A stretch of 64,000 nucleotides of DNA from JAJYSO01 sp964451785. Lineage in GTDB: Bacteria > Bacteroidota > Bacteroidia > Flavobacteriales > Flavobacteriaceae. The stretch covers positions 1 to 64,000 of the forward strand of contig CAYVJG010000008.1 of NCBI GenBank assembly GCA_964451785.1. Direction: 5' to 3'. Position numbers and translations under genes: made by a program. How positions within the stretch are numbered: the first letter of the stretch is position 1; each line of letters begins with the position of its first letter. Positions 1-7,400 of this stretch are shown here, in pieces. The notes below the pieces were generated by a model. That model was given only the letters and a program-made list of their open reading frames with translations. It was not told the origin of the DNA and made no database searches.

Positions 1-26
1 AAGCTAAGTGTTGGTTGTTATAAAAA

Positions 27-236
27 TTAAGAATTAGGTTGCATAGCTTCTATTTCGCGTAGCTTAGCATCGTTGGCGGCTATGCTGTGCTGAAAGCTTT
101 CTTTAGTGCGGCGTAAACTTTCTAATTGAATAATGAGTTTAGAAATACGCTCATTACACTTATTAACCTGTTGGCGGCCGCGTTCATTTTCAGCGCTTAG
201 GCGCTCATAGAGCGTGGTTTTTAATAGCCTAGTCAT
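27..236 (-). CDS. Small hypothetical coiled-coil protein
   Basis: This 69-residue protein is very rich in Glu, Lys, Arg and Gln, with a heptad-like pattern over roughly residues 15-65, which suggests a coiled coil. It has no signal peptide and no catalytic motif. Its ATG overlaps the stop of the upstream 55-residue gene in an ATGA arrangement (positions 236-233), so translation is probably coupled. It is the last visible gene of a leftward row of tiny genes that runs off the window. I do not recognise the family. The context (divergent repressor, repeats) suggests a gene of a mobile element or prophage. Confidence 0.5.
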   Translation of the reverse strand: MTRLLKTTLYERLSAENERGRQQVNKCNERISKLIIQLESLRRTKESFQHSIAANDAKLREIEAMQPNS

Positions 237-400
237 ACAGCAGGTTTTAATGGCTTAAACAATTGATTTTGACGAACCTCTAAACGGTGTTCGTAATACT
301 GCTTTACGCGGCGGTAGTTACCCACCGTCATAGTGGTGCCTTGTTGGTGAAGCTGGCGGAGTTGTGCTTTTAAAAAAGCTACTTTTTCGGCGGTTGTCAT
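233..400 (-). CDS. Very small hypothetical protein (55 aa)
   Basis: Reading leftward from the ATG at 400 to the TGA at 235-233 gives a 55-residue basic protein beginning MTTAEKVAFLKAQLRQLHQQ. Its N-terminal half looks helical and Gln-rich, and a basic segment with YRRVKQYYEHR follows. The gene lies 2 nt downstream of the 403-612 gene and overlaps the next start by 4 nt (ATGA). This spacing supports it as a genuine member of the operon despite its size. The family is unknown. A DNA- or RNA-binding role would fit the charge but is only a guess. Confidence 0.5.
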   Translation of the reverse strand: MTTAEKVAFLKAQLRQLHQQGTTMTVGNYRRVKQYYEHRLEVRQNQLFKPLKPAV

Positions 401-402
401 AA

Positions 403-612
403 TTACTTAGCTCTTTTACGCGCCAACTCATCATAAGATTGATTAAGCGCTTGTTTAATGGTTTCTTTACATTCACTCATCTTTTGATGGTGTTTCATAT
501 CGGTTTTGGTCTGCAATTGGCGCATAAAGTGCATAGCGCCGTCAATCCTATCTAAAGCATCAATAAGGCAATCCTCTGTTAGCTTTAACAAGTGTTCGGT
601 GTTCTTATCCAT
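403..612 (-). CDS. Small hypothetical protein
   Basis: The 69-residue product is predicted helical, with alternating acidic and basic residues (N-terminus MDKNTEHLLKLTEDCLIDAL, C-terminus ending in ARKRAK). There is no transmembrane segment and no signal peptide. It is packed against the 55-residue gene downstream (2 nt gap), while the 97 nt upstream are empty. It belongs to the same leftward row of small genes. I recognise no family; such proteins are typical of prophages and integrative elements. Confidence 0.45.
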   Translation of the reverse strand: MDKNTEHLLKLTEDCLIDALDRIDGAMHFMRQLQTKTDMKHHQKMSECKETIKQALNQSYDELARKRAK

Positions 613-708
613 AATGAGTAGGTTTTATTTAGTAGTTAAAATATTTATGCTACACAGCGCCTTTATAAAGTTGTAATTCTTAATTACCTTAGCGCGACGC
701 TCTTTTAT

Positions 709-891
709 TTATTCAACAACAAAAACATCTATACCGTTGGTGGCGCTTTGCTCTACCTTATCGCCTAACTGTACCTCAATACCGTCTTTTACATAAAAAG
801 AGACCGGTACGGTGTTTTCTTTTGTTCTTTTGCGCTCTAGCCGGTTAGGCCAAAACATAGGGGTTACCTCTGTACTCGTATAAGTTGCCAT
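709..891 (-). CDS. Small hypothetical protein
   Basis: A 60-residue protein with alternating hydrophobic and polar stretches in its C-terminal half (VPVSFYVKDGIEVQLGDKVE, then IDVFVVE), which suggests a small beta-rich domain. It has no signal peptide or transmembrane helix. It starts 5 nt after the stop of the 897-1118 gene, so the two are probably co-transcribed. The function is unknown. Its place between a putative DNA-binding gene and other tiny genes again points to a mobile element. Confidence 0.4.
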   Translation of the reverse strand: MATYTSTEVTPMFWPNRLERKRTKENTVPVSFYVKDGIEVQLGDKVEQSATNGIDVFVVE

Positions 892-896
892 AAATT

Positions 897-1118
897 CTAG
901 TTATTTGAGTTTGACAAAAAATTTTTAATATCCTTCACGGTGTTTATCACCAGCTTACCGGTAGGCGTGTTTTGCGATCGGTCACCGCGGCGTATCTTCT
1001 TTATTGTTTCTACCGATAGTACTACCCCGGTAACACTCCAGCAGCGGTATTGCACCATAGATGAAGTGATCAGCGTGTCAAGGGGCATAAAATCAATGTT
1101 TGTGGGATTGTTAGGCAT
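897..1118 (-). CDS. Putative small DNA-binding protein (Cro/excisionase-like position)
   Basis: The 73-residue protein has a central stretch (about residues 22-50: SVTGVVLSVETIKKIRRGDR) that reads like a short helix-turn-helix, with a turn Gly followed by a recognition-type helix and an Arg-Gly. The match is weak and I cannot name a family. The gene is divergent from the XRE-type gene at 1266. The intervening 147 bp carry operator-like repeats, which is the layout of a Cro/CI-type switch in prophages and integrative elements. The role as the leftward counterpart regulator is inferred from this layout. Confidence 0.4.
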   Translation of the reverse strand: MPNNPTNIDFMPLDTLITSSMVQYRCWSVTGVVLSVETIKKIRRGDRSQNTPTGKLVINTVKDIKNFLSNSNN

Positions 1119-1157
1119 AATTGTTGTTTTTTGGATTATTTGTACTTTGTTTCAAGC

Positions 1158-1208
1158 ACAAATATAAGTCATTTTTTGACTTAACTAACAAATATAAGTC
1201 ATTTTTTG
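1158..1208. promoter_or_regulatory. Operator-like direct repeats in the divergent intergenic region
   Basis: The segment aaatataagtcattttttg occurs at 1160-1178 and again at 1190-1208, a 30-bp period. The shared block extends 2 nt further left in both copies. Within the first copy, aagtca (1166-1171) and tgactt (1177-1182) form a perfect 6-bp inverted repeat around five Ts, a typical dimeric regulator site. The sites lie between the divergent genes at 1118 and 1266. I infer that they bind the XRE-type protein encoded at 1266-1595 and/or the leftward regulator. Confidence 0.55.
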
Positions 1209-1265
1209 TCATTTTATTTTCAAAAAATGAATAATCATCTAATTATCAAACAATTATATTTCATT

Positions 1266-1595
1266 ATGGAAGAGGAACTAAAAGAAATAATAGAAAAAAT
1301 ACGTGTAATTCGTGAGAATATGGACGATAGCCAAGAGAGTATGGCTGAAAAAATGGGTATCACTCAATCGAAATATGCACGTTTTGAACGTGGCACTACA
1401 AAAACAGACTTAAATACACTAGTCATTTTTTGTAACGTAGCTAACATGACATTAAAGGAGTTTTTTCTTTACCCGGAAAAACCAAAGTTAGACGATATAA
1501 AAGCCCAGCTTACTATAGAATTAAAAAAGGAAAAGAAAGACCAAGTTCTTAAACTTGTCTTTGGAGACAACAATCTTGAAATAATGAATAAATAG
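1266..1595 (+). CDS. XRE-family helix-turn-helix transcriptional regulator
   Basis: The 109-residue protein starts MEEELKEIIEKIRVIRENMD and has a clear XRE/HTH_3 domain at about residues 8-62 (ESMAEKMGITQSKYARFERG, then LNTLVIFCNVANMTLKEFF). A Lys/Glu-rich tail follows. I chose the ATG at 1266. A TTG at 1206 would add 20 atypical residues and would lie inside the second operator-like repeat. The protein is probably the repressor of the divergent small-gene row. A further agtcattttttg copy lies inside the gene at 1421-1432, so autoregulation at an internal site is possible. Confidence 0.75.
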   Translation: MEEELKEIIEKIRVIRENMDDSQESMAEKMGITQSKYARFERGTTKTDLNTLVIFCNVANMTLKEFFLYPEKPKLDDIKAQLTIELKKEKKDQVLKLVFGDNNLEIMNK

Positions 1596-1623
1596 ATGAA
1601 GATAAATTCTATAAGCGTTTTAT

Positions 1624-2220
1624 ATGGTGTCTTTTGAATTTATCATTAAAATTATAACTGTATTATGCGCTATAGTAACTACCATAAGTGTAGTTGCTAC
1701 GACATATATAGCAGCTAAATTTGCTAAAGATTTTCCCGCTAAAAACAAAGCTTTAGAAATTCAGTTAACTGCCGTACTAGAAATGATAAATGATTTCTAT
1801 CAAACAAAATTTATCCTTACAATAGGAAATCAATCATTGTTTTTTACGATGGTTGAATTAATTGAGTATGAAGATTTATTTAGTGATTTTTATAGAAATA
1901 AAAATCCTTTACTAATAACACAGAGATACATAGACAAATCCCCTTTCAAAGCTATATATCATAATACAGCTTTACCCAGAAGCATTAGAGAACGTGCAAA
2001 AGAAAATATAATACATAACTGTAGTCGTCTTCCGGTTCATATATTGAAAATACCGGAAAATGAAGTTCCGCTGATCACAATGGGGCAAGAGGATATTCAT
2101 CCGGTATGGAGTAGGGAACTAAAAGATATGAATGCAGAAGATTTTTTACTAAGGTTTAAAAAAATACATTTTGAAATAGAAAAATGGTTAAAAGAACAAA
2201 AAGTAGATAATTTTCTATAA
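1624..2220 (+). CDS. Hypothetical membrane-anchored protein
   Basis: The 198-residue protein has one N-terminal hydrophobic segment (about residues 7-33, IIKIITVLCAIVTTISVVAT) followed by a soluble domain of about 160 residues with no motif I recognise. The domain is rich in Lys, Glu and aromatic residues. The gene starts 28 nt after the HTH gene and is probably co-transcribed with it. It is markedly AT-rich like its neighbour, unlike the chromosomal genes after 3027. It may be an accessory or superinfection-type gene carried next to the repressor, but nothing in the sequence proves this. Confidence 0.5.
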   Translation: MVSFEFIIKIITVLCAIVTTISVVATTYIAAKFAKDFPAKNKALEIQLTAVLEMINDFYQTKFILTIGNQSLFFTMVELIEYEDLFSDFYRNKNPLLITQRYIDKSPFKAIYHNTALPRSIRERAKENIIHNCSRLPVHILKIPENEVPLITMGQEDIHPVWSRELKDMNAEDFLLRFKKIHFEIEKWLKEQKVDNFL

Positions 2221-2310
2221 GTAGCCTTTCGCCCCAAAAAAATAAAGCCAGCTAAGGGTGGTGTGGGTAAGGCGGCATTAACACTCTTTTTTTACCAAAA
2301 TTCAAAAAAA

Positions 2311-2441
2311 TTGTAAGATTGTAAGATTTGTAAGAAAATTTGTAAGCTCGTAACTAGTTGATTATTATACTATTATACTACTTCTTACAATTCTTACAAA
2401 AAATATAGTATAAAAGATATAAAATAAAGGGTAGTATAATA
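2311..2441. repeat. Iteron-like TTGTAAG repeats with flanking inverted repeats
   Basis: TTGTAAG occurs four times in direct orientation (2311-2317, 2319-2325, 2328-2334, 2340-2346) and twice inverted as CTTACAA (2384-2390, 2393-2399). In the middle is a tandem TATTATAC motif. Its 11-bp copy tattatactac (2371-2381) has an exact inverse, gtagtataata, at 2431-2441. A related hairpin, ttacaagc-ttt-gcttgtaa, lies at 2661-2679. Clustered short iterons in an AT-rich gene-free tract resemble replication or transfer origins, or a multi-site regulator region. The function is inferred; no replication gene is present in the window. Confidence 0.5.
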
Positions 2442-2803
2442 GAGGTTTTCTCATTATTGATATGGCAACAAAACCGCTTCTTTTTTTTCAATTTCTTATA
2501 AATGTTACAAAAATCATTTTTCAATTTTATGGGGGTGTGGGGGTTGCGGTAAACTTTACCTTTCCCTATCCCCCCTAAAAAGCGGGGGTTTTCTCGCTAC
2601 GAGCAGGCTGAAGGCAAAAAGGAGCGCAAATAATAGGAACGCCTACGGCGTGATTTTTTTTTACAAGCTTTGCTTGTAAGCCTTGTAAATACTGCTACTA
2701 ACAGCGTTTGCCCCGGGTCATATTTGGGTCAAACCAACAAAAACATAATTATGTAACTAACTGAAAACGAGCGTCCAAAGGTTGAAGAAATAGCGTTAAA
2801 TTG

Positions 2804-2833
2804 AGGTTTTCAAATCTCGGTCTCGCTACAAAA
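2804..2833 (+). other. tRNA 3'-end-like sequence, possible attachment site
   Basis: The stretch 2809-2829 reads as a T-loop (ttcaaat), the 3' side of a T-stem (ctcgg), the 3' side of an acceptor stem (tctcgct) and a discriminator A. No matching 5' half (expected acceptor strand agcgaga) is found upstream, so this is not a complete tRNA gene. Integrative elements of Bacteroidota often recombine into tRNA 3' ends and leave such a duplicate at the far end. It is followed at once by a strong terminator and then normal chromosomal genes. The call as an att site is an inference from position and resemblance. Confidence 0.35.
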
Positions 2834-2839
2834 CTTTTA

Positions 2840-2871
2840 AAAACGCTAATTCAATTTTGAGTTAGCGTTTT
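2840..2871 (+). terminator. Intrinsic terminator
   Basis: aaaacgctaa (2840-2849) pairs with ttagcgtttt (2862-2871). The inner tcaa/ttga extends the stem and a T-rich tract follows to 2879. A terminator directly after a tRNA-like 3' end is the arrangement expected for a tRNA gene. Confidence 0.75.
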
Positions 2872-3026
2872 ATTTTTTTAGGATTAATTTGTTCTTTTAC
2901 GATCACAATTTATACAGCATATCTCATTTTTTTATAAATTTGAAACTAATCCTGTCATTTATCGGATACTTAATTAATAGCCGTTTTATTCAATCTTCAA
3001 AATCATTTTAACTCAGTTTACTGCAT

Positions 3027-3482
3027 ATGAAATTATTGCGTTACATCCTCATCATCCTTGTAGTTGGCCTCATTGTTATTCAGTTCTTTCCAACTATGGA
3101 GAATAAAAGCGACTTAGTGCCAGCAACCGATTTAATTCAGTCACGCGAAGTGCCTTCTCAAGTAGCTACATTGCTGCACAATGCGTGTTACGACTGTCAC
3201 AGTAACAATACTAACTATCCGTGGTATGATAAAATTCAACCTTTTGCCTGGTTTTTAGAAGGACACATTATCGATGCTAAACGCGGTTTGAATTTTAACG
3301 AATTCGAAACTTATACGCCTAAAAAACAACAAAAGAAACTCAAAGGCATTCGCTTTGTGATGGAAAAAGATGTTATGCCTTTAGACTCATATAAGCTGAT
3401 GCACGCCGAAAGTCGTCTTTCTAAAGAAGAACGTCAAGCCATCATCAATTGGGTAGATGATGAATTAAAAAATTATCAGTAA
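3027..3482 (+). CDS. Haem-binding domain protein with one CxxCH motif
   Basis: The 151-residue protein has an N-terminal membrane anchor or signal (residues 1-21, RYILIILVVGLIVIQFF) and a single haem c attachment motif, C54-Y-D-C57-H58. The conserved SNNTNYPWYDKIQPFAWFLE stretch follows. This matches the small haem-binding domain family common in Bacteroidota (Haem_bd-like). It should be exported, with its haem in the periplasm, probably for electron transfer. It stands upstream of the copper regulator/ATPase pair but is separated from it by a terminator. Its physiological partner is not visible. Confidence 0.8.
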   Translation: MKLLRYILIILVVGLIVIQFFPTMENKSDLVPATDLIQSREVPSQVATLLHNACYDCHSNNTNYPWYDKIQPFAWFLEGHIIDAKRGLNFNEFETYTPKKQQKKLKGIRFVMEKDVMPLDSYKLMHAESRLSKEERQAIINWVDDELKNYQ

Positions 3483-3509
3483 TTTTCGCATTAGCATACA
3501 ATCTACATT

Positions 3510-3551
3510 AAGGCTTTGGTTTTGCATTCTAAAATCAAAGCCTTAATTTTG
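3510..3551 (+). promoter_or_regulatory. Terminator hairpin overlapping the promoter of the AraC-type gene
   Basis: Positions 3510-3523 and 3531-3544 form a 14-bp stem with a 7-nt loop and one G-T pair, followed by aatttt, so this is an intrinsic terminator for the haem-binding gene. The same bases contain a Bacteroidota promoter: TTTG at 3521-3524, a 19-nt spacer, and TAATTTTG (TAnnTTTG) at 3544-3551, 19 nt before the ATG at 3571. The -33 box lies in the hairpin and the -7 box begins at its last base. Confidence 0.6.
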
Positions 3552-3570
3552 TTTACTAGATTTCTAAGCT

Positions 3571-4134
3571 ATGAGTTTACGCACCTTTTACATCAAAAAT
3601 ATGGTTTGTGATCGCTGTAAAAACAGTGTTTCTAAATTAATTATGCAGCAACATGCACTTGTAAAATCTGTTGAATTAGGGCGTATTCAGCTCGATACGA
3701 CTCCTCTATTTAATTTAACTCAATTTACTCGAGCGCTAGAAGAAAACGGTTTTGAATTGATTCAAGATCCTGACTTACAACTCGTCGAAACAATTAAAGT
3801 GCAATTGCTTCATCTTCTCAACACACCTGAACAGGCTAAAAATTTCACAACCTACCTGGCAGTAGAATTGCACAAAGATTATTCGGTTATGAGTAAACTT
3901 TTTAAAAAAATTGAAGGACAAACCATAGAAAAATACGTTATCAAACTCAAAATAGAAAAAGTAAAAGAACTCATCCAGTTACAACAATTATCGTTTTCAG
4001 AAATTGCTTATCAATTGGGATACAATTCTATCAGTCATTTATCTAGCCAATTTAAAACCGTCACTGGATTGACTATGAGCGCTTATAAAGACAGTCGAGA
4101 CTGGAATAGACTAGAGTATGACAAAATTCTATAA
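3571..4134 (+). CDS. AraC-family regulator with N-terminal metal-binding domain (probable copper sensor)
   Basis: This 187-residue protein joins an HMA-like N-terminus (about residues 1-65, with the CxxC motif C13-D-R-C16 in NMVCDRCKNSV) to a C-terminal AraC-type DNA-binding domain. That domain (about 85-175) contains SFSEIAYQLGYNSISHLSSQFK and the signature VTGLTMSAYK. It lies directly upstream of copA in the same direction. A CxxC-bearing HMA-like domain fused to an AraC domain next to a copper ATPase suggests that it senses Cu(I) and controls copA. This role is inferred from domain content and position. Confidence 0.75.
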   Translation: MSLRTFYIKNMVCDRCKNSVSKLIMQQHALVKSVELGRIQLDTTPLFNLTQFTRALEENGFELIQDPDLQLVETIKVQLLHLLNTPEQAKNFTTYLAVELHKDYSVMSKLFKKIEGQTIEKYVIKLKIEKVKELIQLQQLSFSEIAYQLGYNSISHLSSQFKTVTGLTMSAYKDSRDWNRLEYDKIL

Positions 4135-4176
4135 ATCTCAACCTTTATTATAAAACTCTTCCGGTTATAATCTCGA

Positions 4177-4184
4177 TAACTTTG
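4177..4184 (+). promoter_or_regulatory. Promoter -7 box of copA
   Basis: TAACTTTG at 4177-4184 matches the Bacteroidota TAnnTTTG box and sits 21 nt before the ATG at 4206, leaving a short leader. No good -33 TTG is seen at the expected distance, which could mean that activation by the AraC-type regulator is needed. The box argues against a TTG start at 4182. Confidence 0.4.
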
Positions 4185-4205
4185 CTTCTATCAAATGCGA
4201 AGATT

Positions 4206-6872
4206 ATGACAACACAGTATATTATTTCCGGAATGTCTTGCAATGGTTGCCGTCAGCACGTTGAAGACGCCCTCAATGCGATTCCCGAAGTTACTCAGGC
4301 TANNNNNNNNNNNNNNNNNNNNNNNNNNNNNNNNNNNNNNNNNNNNNNNNNNNNNNNNNNNNNNNNNNNNNNNNNNNNNNNNNNNNNNNNNNNNNNNNNN
4401 NNTGAATTCTCAATTTTAAAATCTGCCGTAAAAGCTGCGGGAGAACAATACGACATTTATCTAAGTAAACCTGAAAAAGTTTACGCCATTTCCGGAATGT
4501 CTTGCAACGGCTGCCGTCAGCACGTTGAAGACGCCCTCAATGCGATTCCCGAAGTTACTCAGGCTAAGGTCGATTTAGACAGCGCTACAGCAATGATTAC
4601 TTCTGACAATCCGATTGAATTCTCAATTTTAAAATCTGCCGTAAAAGCTGCGGGAGAACAATACGACATTCATCTAAGTAAACTTGAAGCGGATTCTTCT
4701 ACATCTCAAAAAAAAGATGATTCAAAAAACAGCGCTCCACCTAAAAATGCACTTTATTACTGTCCTATGCATTGTGAGGGTGACAAAACCTATACGGAGC
4801 CGGGTGATTGTCCCGTTTGCGGCATGGATTTAGTTCCTATAGCCAATGCTGCTGAACCAGAAGAAGAATCAGCAACTTACAGCATGTTGAAAAATAAACT
4901 TTGGCTCTCCATAGTTTTTACCCTGCCCATTTTTGTTATTGCCATGAGTGATATGCTTCCTGACAATCCCTTGTACCGTTTATTTTCTGTACATACATGG
5001 AACTGGATTCAATTCGCCTTATCGCTTCCTGTAGTTTTTTATACCACTTGGGTATTTTTTGAACGCGCGTATAAATCGCTAAAGACAGGACATTTTAATA
5101 TGTTTACCTTAATTGGTATCGGTGCTGGAGCAGCTTGGTTATTTAGTGTTATCGCCCTGTTTTTTCCACATATTTTTCCTGACCAATTTAGAGGACATAA
5201 CGGCAGTGTTCACGTTTATTTTGAAGCCACTACAGTCATCTTAACTCTAGTTTTATTAGGGCAGGTTATGGAAGCCCGCGCACATAGCAAAACTAATGCT
5301 GCCGTAAAAGCCTTGTTACAACTTACGCCTAGTAAAGCTACAAAAATCACTAATGGAACACCAGAAGAAATTGCTATTGACCAAATCGAAATTGGCGATG
5401 TGTTACGCGTCAAGCCAGGCGAAAAAATTCCTGTTGATGGACAAGTTAAAGACGGCCAATCGGTTGTAGATGAATCCATGATTACAGGTGAGCCCATTCC
5501 GATAAAGAAAAACCCAGGTGATCAGGTTAGTGCCGGCACCGTTAATGGCCAACAAAGCTTTACAATGACGGCACAACACGTCGGAAAAGACACCTTACTA
5601 GCTCAAATTATTGAGCTCGTCAACAAAGCCAGTCGCAGTCAAGCACCAATTCAGCGCTTAGCCGATAAAATATCGGGGTATTTTGTACCGATTGTTGTCG
5701 CTATAGCTATCGTCACCTTTATCATTTGGGCTTTGTTAGGTCCTAGCCCGGCTTATGTTTATGCCTTTGTCAACGCCGTAGCCGTTTTAATTATTGCCTG
5801 TCCATGTGCTTTAGGGTTGGCTACACCAATGTCGGTGATGGTGGGCATTGGAAAAGGAGCTCAAAATGGGCTACTCATTAAAAATGCCGAAACCCTAGAA
5901 AAACTGCACCATATTGACACCCTTATTGTAGATAAAACAGGGACTTTGACACAAGGAAAACCGAGTTTAGATAACATACTGGCTCACGATACTCATAGTG
6001 AAATGCAAATTTTAGAATACGCCGCAGCCTTAAATGCACACAGTGAGCATCCACTAGCTAAAGCAACGCTCAAGGCGGCACGTGAGAAGGGAGTGCTCTT
6101 GCAGGCGGTTACTAACTTTGAGGCAATCACCGGAAAGGGAGTAAAAGGTATTATCGGTAATAAAACAATTTATTTAGGCAACAGGCAATTACTTAATGAT
6201 TACAACATCTGTATAGCTGACAGCTTGCTACAAAAGGCCTTGCAGATTCAAAATCAAGGCAAAACACTGTCGTTTTTAGCGGTAAACGAAACCGCCATCG
6301 GAGCAATAGTCATTAGCGACCCCATAAAATTGAGTAGCAAATCTGCTGTAAAAACTTTGCAAGAAAAAGGTATAAATGTTGTTATGCTTACAGGAGACAA
6401 CCCACAAACGGCAACTTATGTGGCCAGTGAAATGGGTATCACCAACTTTAAAGCTGAATGTTTACCTCAAGACAAACAAGACTACATTATTGAGCTTCAG
6501 AATCTCGGAAAATATGTAGCCATGGCTGGTGATGGCGTCAATGATGCTCCTGCACTAGCCCAAGCACAAATAGGCATTGCCATGGATACAGGTACTGATG
6601 TAGCCATTGAAAGTGCAGACATCACACTGATTAAAGGAGATCTTCAAGGCATAGTCAAGGCACTTAAACTCAGTCAAAAAACGATGAAGAATATCAAGGA
6701 AAATCTGTTTTTTGCTCTGTTTTACAACGGTATTGGCGTACCTATTGCCGCAGGAGTTTTATATCCGATATTCGGACTCCTCCTCTCTCCTATGATCGCT
6801 GCCCTAGCCATGAGTTTTAGCTCTGTTTCGGTTATCACCAATGCCTTGCGCCTACGCCGCGTTAAGTTGTAA
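4206..6872 (+). CDS. copA: Copper-exporting P1B-type ATPase CopA
   Basis: The protein pumps Cu(I) out of the cytoplasm. In order it carries tandem HMA domains with GMSCNGC motifs, a metal-binding YYCPMH...[10 protein letters not shown] segment near 4755-4840, and eight predicted membrane segments. It has the [10 protein letters not shown] copper site (about 5800), the phosphorylation motif DKTGTLT (about 5932), an HP motif and the hinge GDGVNDAP (about 6530). The start was taken at the ATG at 4206 behind the -7 box. A 100-N gap interrupts the first HMA copy, but the frame is kept on both sides. The HMA units are near-identical at the DNA level, so their true number is uncertain. Confidence 0.93.
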   Translation: MTTQYIISGMSCNGCRQHVEDALNAIPEVTQAXXXXXXXXXXXXXXXXXXXXXXXXXXXXXXXXXXEFSILKSAVKAAGEQYDIYLSKPEKVYAISGMSCNGCRQHVEDALNAIPEVTQAKVDLDSATAMITSDNPIEFSILKSAVKAAGEQYDIHLSKLEADSSTSQKKDDSKNSAPPKNALYYCPMHCEGDKTYTEPGDCPVCGMDLVPIANAAEPEEESATYSMLKNKLWLSIVFTLPIFVIAMSDMLPDNPLYRLFSVHTWNWIQFALSLPVVFYTTWVFFERAYKSLKTGHFNMFTLIGIGAGAAWLFSVIALFFPHIFPDQFRGHNGSVHVYFEATTVILTLVLLGQVMEARAHSKTNAAVKALLQLTPSKATKITNGTPEEIAIDQIEIGDVLRVKPGEKIPVDGQVKDGQSVVDESMITGEPIPIKKNPGDQVSAGTVNGQQSFTMTAQHVGKDTLLAQIIELVNKASRSQAPIQRLADKISGYFVPIVVAIAIVTFIIWALLGPSPAYVYAFVNAVAVLIIACPCALGLATPMSVMVGIGKGAQNGLLIKNAETLEKLHHIDTLIVDKTGTLTQGKPSLDNILAHDTHSEMQILEYAAALNAHSEHPLAKATLKAAREKGVLLQAVTNFEAITGKGVKGIIGNKTIYLGNRQLLNDYNICIADSLLQKALQIQNQGKTLSFLAVNETAIGAIVISDPIKLSSKSAVKTLQEKGINVVMLTGDNPQTATYVASEMGITNFKAECLPQDKQDYIIELQNLGKYVAMAGDGVNDAPALAQAQIGIAMDTGTDVAIESADITLIKGDLQGIVKALKLSQKTMKNIKENLFFALFYNGIGVPIAAGVLYPIFGLLLSPMIAALAMSFSSVSVITNALRLRRVKL
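4303..4402. other. Assembly gap of 100 Ns inside copA
   Basis: Exactly 100 Ns, the conventional length for a gap of unknown size. It falls within a 213-bp tandem repeat encoding HMA domains (second copy about 4486-4698). By comparison with that copy, the missing sequence is 49 bp, or 49 bp plus a multiple of 213 bp. Both keep the reading frame, as does the 100-bp placeholder. Confidence 0.9.
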
Positions 6873-6896
6873 ATTTACTGTGTACTTCATCAACTC

Positions 6897-6933
6897 AGCC
6901 CTGCAAGATTTCCTTAAGCTTGCAGGGCTTTTT
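6897..6933 (+). terminator. Intrinsic terminator after copA
   Basis: agccctgcaag (6897-6907) pairs perfectly with cttgcagggct (6919-6929) and is followed by a run of Ts. It lies 25 nt after the copA stop and just ahead of the first dispersed repeat. Confidence 0.85.
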
Positions 6934-6939
6934 CTATGC

Positions 6940-7070
6940 AATACCGTATGGACAAATTACACAGTTCAATTTTGACAGTAGTCTCATTGCACTAGTAATT
7001 TATGAGCCACGGTATTATACCGATACAAAACAATATAAATTAGACTGAAAATTTAATCGTTATGGTATAA
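6940..7070 (+). repeat. Dispersed intergenic repeat, copy A
   Basis: One of five related elements, here 131 bp. It starts aataccgtatgg and ends tggtataa. The first module (6940 to about 7016) is an imperfect long hairpin whose outer arms are aataccgt and acggtatt. The second module begins at tatacc (about 7016), ends ggtata, and has an inner pairing of taaatt with aattta. It lies downstream of copA in the same orientation. Its second half is closest to copy D. Confidence 0.8.
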
Positions 7071-7400
7071 GAAAATTATTTGTCAGAAAAAGAGAAATAA
7101 AATTTAACATTTTAAAAAGATTAAAAGCTTAGCGCACCTTTGTTTCTAGCTGGTTACAATCAACTGGTTAGCTCTACAATCGGCTTAAAAAATCCGTCGT
7201 TACAATTCTTTAAAAACTGGTCGGCAAACTCCTTAAATACCTTTACATTCGCGGTTTTAGAAAAGATTCTATCTGACTAAAAATAGAATAGCTGACACCA
7301 AACAAGCGTTAAATGACACTGAATGATTGGAGATGTTGATGGCTTGTTTTAACTTGATAACCGATTTAATGCTGCGAAGCATTTTAAAAAGTGAAGGAAT
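7071..7400. other. Gene-free stretch with a possible gene remnant
   Basis: No full gene is visible. On the minus strand, about 7279 down to 7163, there is a 38-codon open stretch between two stops. It reads protein-like (NVKVFKEFADQFLKNCNDGF near its middle) and has no start codon. It may be the tail of a decayed gene. I cannot name the family and the evidence is weak. Confidence 0.2.

Larger units (their letters stand above)
2221..3026. other. Gene-free 806-bp stretch at the element/chromosome junction
   Basis: No convincing gene is present; the longest open frames are a few dozen codons. Besides the iterons, the tRNA-like end and the terminator listed separately, it holds a GC-rich hairpin (ccccc 2571-2575 with ggggg 2584-2588, then four Ts). 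It also holds a small cgcc-tac-ggcg hairpin (2640-2650) followed by a T-rich tract. The composition shifts from very AT-rich to mixed within it. It is probably the edge of an integrated element that has lost genes. Confidence 0.5.

Noticed and set aside
2462..2581. 39-codon open frame starting ATGGCAACAAAACC
   Set aside because: Low complexity (Phe/Ile-rich, then a Gly/Val stretch and Pro end), no operon context, and a hairpin overlaps its end. Judged to be chance.
2740..2835. Complete tRNA gene before the terminator at 2840
   Set aside because: Only a 3'-end-like part is present. The matching 5' acceptor strand and a normal anticodon arm are missing.
4182..4208. TTG start for copA at 4182
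   Set aside because: It lies inside the TAACTTTG promoter box. The ATG at 4206 directly precedes the HMA domain and fits the family.
5216..5497. Minus-strand frame inside copA
   Set aside because: Shadow of the CopA coding sequence. The same reasoning applies to the other antisense frames inside tamB, lpxA, gdhA, lpdA, nhaA and the GH genes.
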